A stretch of 17,859 nt of DNA from Muribaculaceae bacterium (GTDB lineage Bacteria; Bacteroidota; Bacteroidia; Bacteroidales; Muribaculaceae), in the NCBI GenBank assembly GCA_020026215.1, contig JAHHQT010000032.1, positions 1-17,859 of the forward strand, in the 5' to 3' direction. Shown piece after piece: positions 15,920-17,859 of this stretch (position 1 is the stretch's first letter; every line of letters starts with the position of its first letter). A program made the translations under genes and the position numbers. The notes beneath the pieces are model-generated. The model made no database searches. It saw nothing but the letters and a program-made list of their open reading frames with translations, and was not told the origin of the DNA.

Positions 15920-15943
15920 TATAAAATTTAACGGATAAATATT

Positions 15944-17859
15944 ATGTCAACATTAAGATTTAAAGTAATTGAGGAAGCTAACGCTCGTCATGCGGAAAAA
16001 GTGAACATCCCAAGTGAACGCCCTTCTGAATATTACGGAAAAATGGTATTCAACAGAGCCCAAATGTATCGTTATTTGGATAAGAAAACATACGAGGCAT
16101 TGGTCTATGCCATTGACAATAAAGAACCGTTGGGCAGAGAATTGGCAGATAGTGTGGCTGCCGGAATGAAACAATGGGCCATGGACAATGGTGCACGCCA
16201 CTATTCTCACTGGTTTCACCCTCTAACTGACGGAACAGCTGAAAAACATGACGGCTTTATCGAACATGATGGTAAAGGCGGCATCGTTGAGAATTTTTCC
16301 GGTAAATTATTGGTTCAACAGGAACCGGATGCTTCAAGTTTCCCTAATGGGGGAATCCGTAACACATTTGAGGCTCGTGGTTATTCTGCTTGGGATATTT
16401 CTTCCCCTGCATTCATCCTCGGTCATACCCTTTGTATCCCAACTATCTTCATCTCTTATACAGGTGAATCTTTGGACTACAAGACTCCTTTGTTGCGTGC
16501 CATCAATGCAGTAGATAAATCAGCTACAGAAGTGGCTCGTTATTTTGACCACAAAGTGAAACACGTTACCACATTCTTAGGCTGGGAACAAGAATATTTC
16601 TTGGTGGACAAATCATTGTATTCTGCTCGTCCTGACTTGGTCATGACAGGCCGTACATTGATGGGACATGAAAGTGCCAAGAACCAACAGTTGGAAGATC
16701 ACTATTTCGGTGCTATTCCTGCACGCGTGGAAGCATTCATGTTGGATTTGGAAATCGAATGCCACAAATTGGGTATTCCTGCCAAAACCCGTCATAATGA
16801 AGTTGCTCCGAACCAATTTGAGCTTGCTCCTATTTATGAAGAATGTAACTTGGCCAATGACCATAACTTGTTGTTAATGTCATTGATGAATGAAGTTGCC
16901 AAACGTCACAACTTTGAAGTGTTGTTGCACGAAAAACCATTTGCAGGCGTGAATGGCTCGGGTAAGCACAACAACTGGAGTTTGGGAACTGACACTGGTG
17001 TACAACTATTCAGCCCGGGTAAAACAGACAAGGAAAACTTGCAATTCATGACTTTCTTGGCAAATGTCATGGCAGCAGTTTATCGCCATAATGCTTTGTT
17101 GAAAGCATCCATTGCTTCCGCTACAAACGAACACCGTTTGGGAGCTAACGAAGCTCCACCTGCAATTATTTCCATGTTCTTGGGACAACAACTCACAGAG
17201 GTTATCAATCGTTTGATAGATGCTAAAGACGATGATACTATCTATTTCTCTGAAAAAGGTGGCTTGAAATTGAAGAATGCTGCTCAAATCCCGGAATTGT
17301 TGGTCGATAATACAGATCGAAACCGTACTTCTCCTTTTGCCTTTACAGGTAACCGCTTTGAGTTCCGTGCTTTGGGTTCTTCAGCAAACTGTGCTTCAGC
17401 TATGATTGCCTTGAATGCTGCAGTTGCCGATCAATTGAAACGATTCAAAGTGGCTGTTGACGCCCGCATCGCAGGTGGTGAAAGCAAGGAAAAGGCTATC
17501 ATTAGTGAAATCAAGAAAATTTTCATCGAAACAGAAGCTATCCATTTCGATGGTAATGGTTATAGTGACGAATGGAAAGAAGAAGCTGCTCGTCGTGGAT
17601 TGGATTGCGAATCATGTGTTCCTAAGATTTTTGATGCTTACTTGTCTGAAGCAAGTATTGAAATGTTCAAGAATACAGGCGTGTTTACTGAAGTAGAATT
17701 GGAAGCACGTAACGAAGTGAAATGGGAAATGTACACGAAGAAGATTCAAATTGAAGCTCGTGTATTAGGCGATTTGGCCATTAACCACGTTATACCGGTC
17801 GCTACTCGCTATCAGTCTGTTCTTCTTGACAATGTATTGAAGATTCAAACTATCTTTGG
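15944..17859 (+). CDS. glnN: Glutamine synthetase type III GlnN (partial, 3' end beyond the window)
   Basis: The frame is open from ATG 15944 to the edge, giving 638 complete codons. GSIII proteins are about 725-730 residues, so roughly 90 C-terminal residues are missing. It makes glutamine from glutamate, ammonia and ATP in the cytoplasm. Signatures of the long GSIII group are clear: KHDGFIEHD near 101; the catalytic-strand GWEQEYFLVD at 213-222 with Glu215 and Glu217; NEVAPNQFELAP at 285-296; NGSGKHNNWS at 337-346 (the NGSG-x-H glutamate-binding loop); and NRFEFRALGSS at 470-480. GSIII was first described in Bacteroides fragilis and is unlike the shorter GSI. Its own promoter overlaps dapF. 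Expression is usually nitrogen-responsive, but no operator is recognised here. Codon use suggests high expression. Confidence 0.97.
   Translation, partial: MSTLRFKVIEEANARHAEKVNIPSERPSEYYGKMVFNRAQMYRYLDKKTYEALVYAIDNKEPLGRELADSVAAGMKQWAMDNGARHYSHWFHPLTDGTAEKHDGFIEHDGKGGIVENFSGKLLVQQEPDASSFPNGGIRNTFEARGYSAWDISSPAFILGHTLCIPTIFISYTGESLDYKTPLLRAINAVDKSATEVARYFDHKVKHVTTFLGWEQEYFLVDKSLYSARPDLVMTGRTLMGHESAKNQQLEDHYFGAIPARVEAFMLDLEIECHKLGIPAKTRHNEVAPNQFELAPIYEECNLANDHNLLLMSLMNEVAKRHNFEVLLHEKPFAGVNGSGKHNNWSLGTDTGVQLFSPGKTDKENLQFMTFLANVMAAVYRHNALLKASIASATNEHRLGANEAPPAIISMFLGQQLTEVINRLIDAKDDDTIYFSEKGGLKLKNAAQIPELLVDNTDRNRTSPFAFTGNRFEFRALGSSANCASAMIALNAAVADQLKRFKVAVDARIAGGESKEKAIISEIKKIFIETEAIHFDGNGYSDEWKEEAARRGLDCESCVPKIFDAYLSEASIEMFKNTGVFTEVELEARNEVKWEMYTKKIQIEARVLGDLAINHVIPVATRYQSVLLDNVLKIQTIF

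Noticed and set aside
1..17859. CRISPR, toxin-antitoxin, phage, IS, polysaccharide-utilisation or defence system
   Set aside because: No direct-repeat arrays, transposase, integrase, SusC/SusD pair, nuclease or defence motifs were found; every gene reads as core metabolism or envelope function.

Overview
The window looks like a chromosomal core region of a Bacteroidales bacterium (phylum Bacteroidota). The support is: promoters of the Bacteroidota TTTG-N18-20-TAnnTTTG type and no strong Shine-Dalgarno sequences; a type III glutamine synthetase (GlnN); and Omp85 proteins made as lipoproteins (TamL type) next to a TamB-like protein. I see no mobile element, CRISPR array, tRNA, rRNA or phage gene. 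Base composition and leucine codon use (heavy TTG) look even across the window, so nothing suggests recent transfer. The genus cannot be fixed from the sequence alone.

Layout. (1) 27-1277 (+): an exported TPR protein ending in a strong intrinsic terminator. (2) 1349-1867 (+): a corrinoid adenosyltransferase (cobO/btuR type) starting only about 15 bases after that terminator. (3) 4884-1871 (-): a two-gene unit, a TamL-like outer-membrane lipoprotein followed by a HAD phosphatase. (4) 5070-12629 (+): a tight three-gene operon, a VanZ-like membrane protein, tamB and a second TamL, with junctions of 4 bases and an ATGATGA overlap. The 185-base gap between units 3 and 4 holds divergent promoters. 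(5) 14860-12626 (-): a large cytoplasmic coiled-coil protein of unknown function followed by a DUF454/YbaN-type membrane protein. (6) 15081-15902 (+): dapF, with a textbook promoter. (7) 15944 to the window edge (+): glnN, with its own promoter whose -33 element lies in the end of dapF; about 90 C-terminal residues are cut off.

How the genes fit together. The centre (2533-12629) is envelope biogenesis. TamB should span the periplasm from an inner-membrane anchor and meet an outer-membrane Omp85 barrel; here two divergent Omp85 lipoprotein paralogues lie on either side of one tamB. The rest is housekeeping: cobalamin activation or salvage, phosphate-ester repair, meso-diaminopimelate for peptidoglycan and lysine, and ammonia assimilation. 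The least ordinary points are the twin TamL arrangement, a VanZ-like protein built into the tam operon, the coiled-coil protein with a 73-residue tandem duplication, and two convergent gene junctions with essentially no space between the stops.
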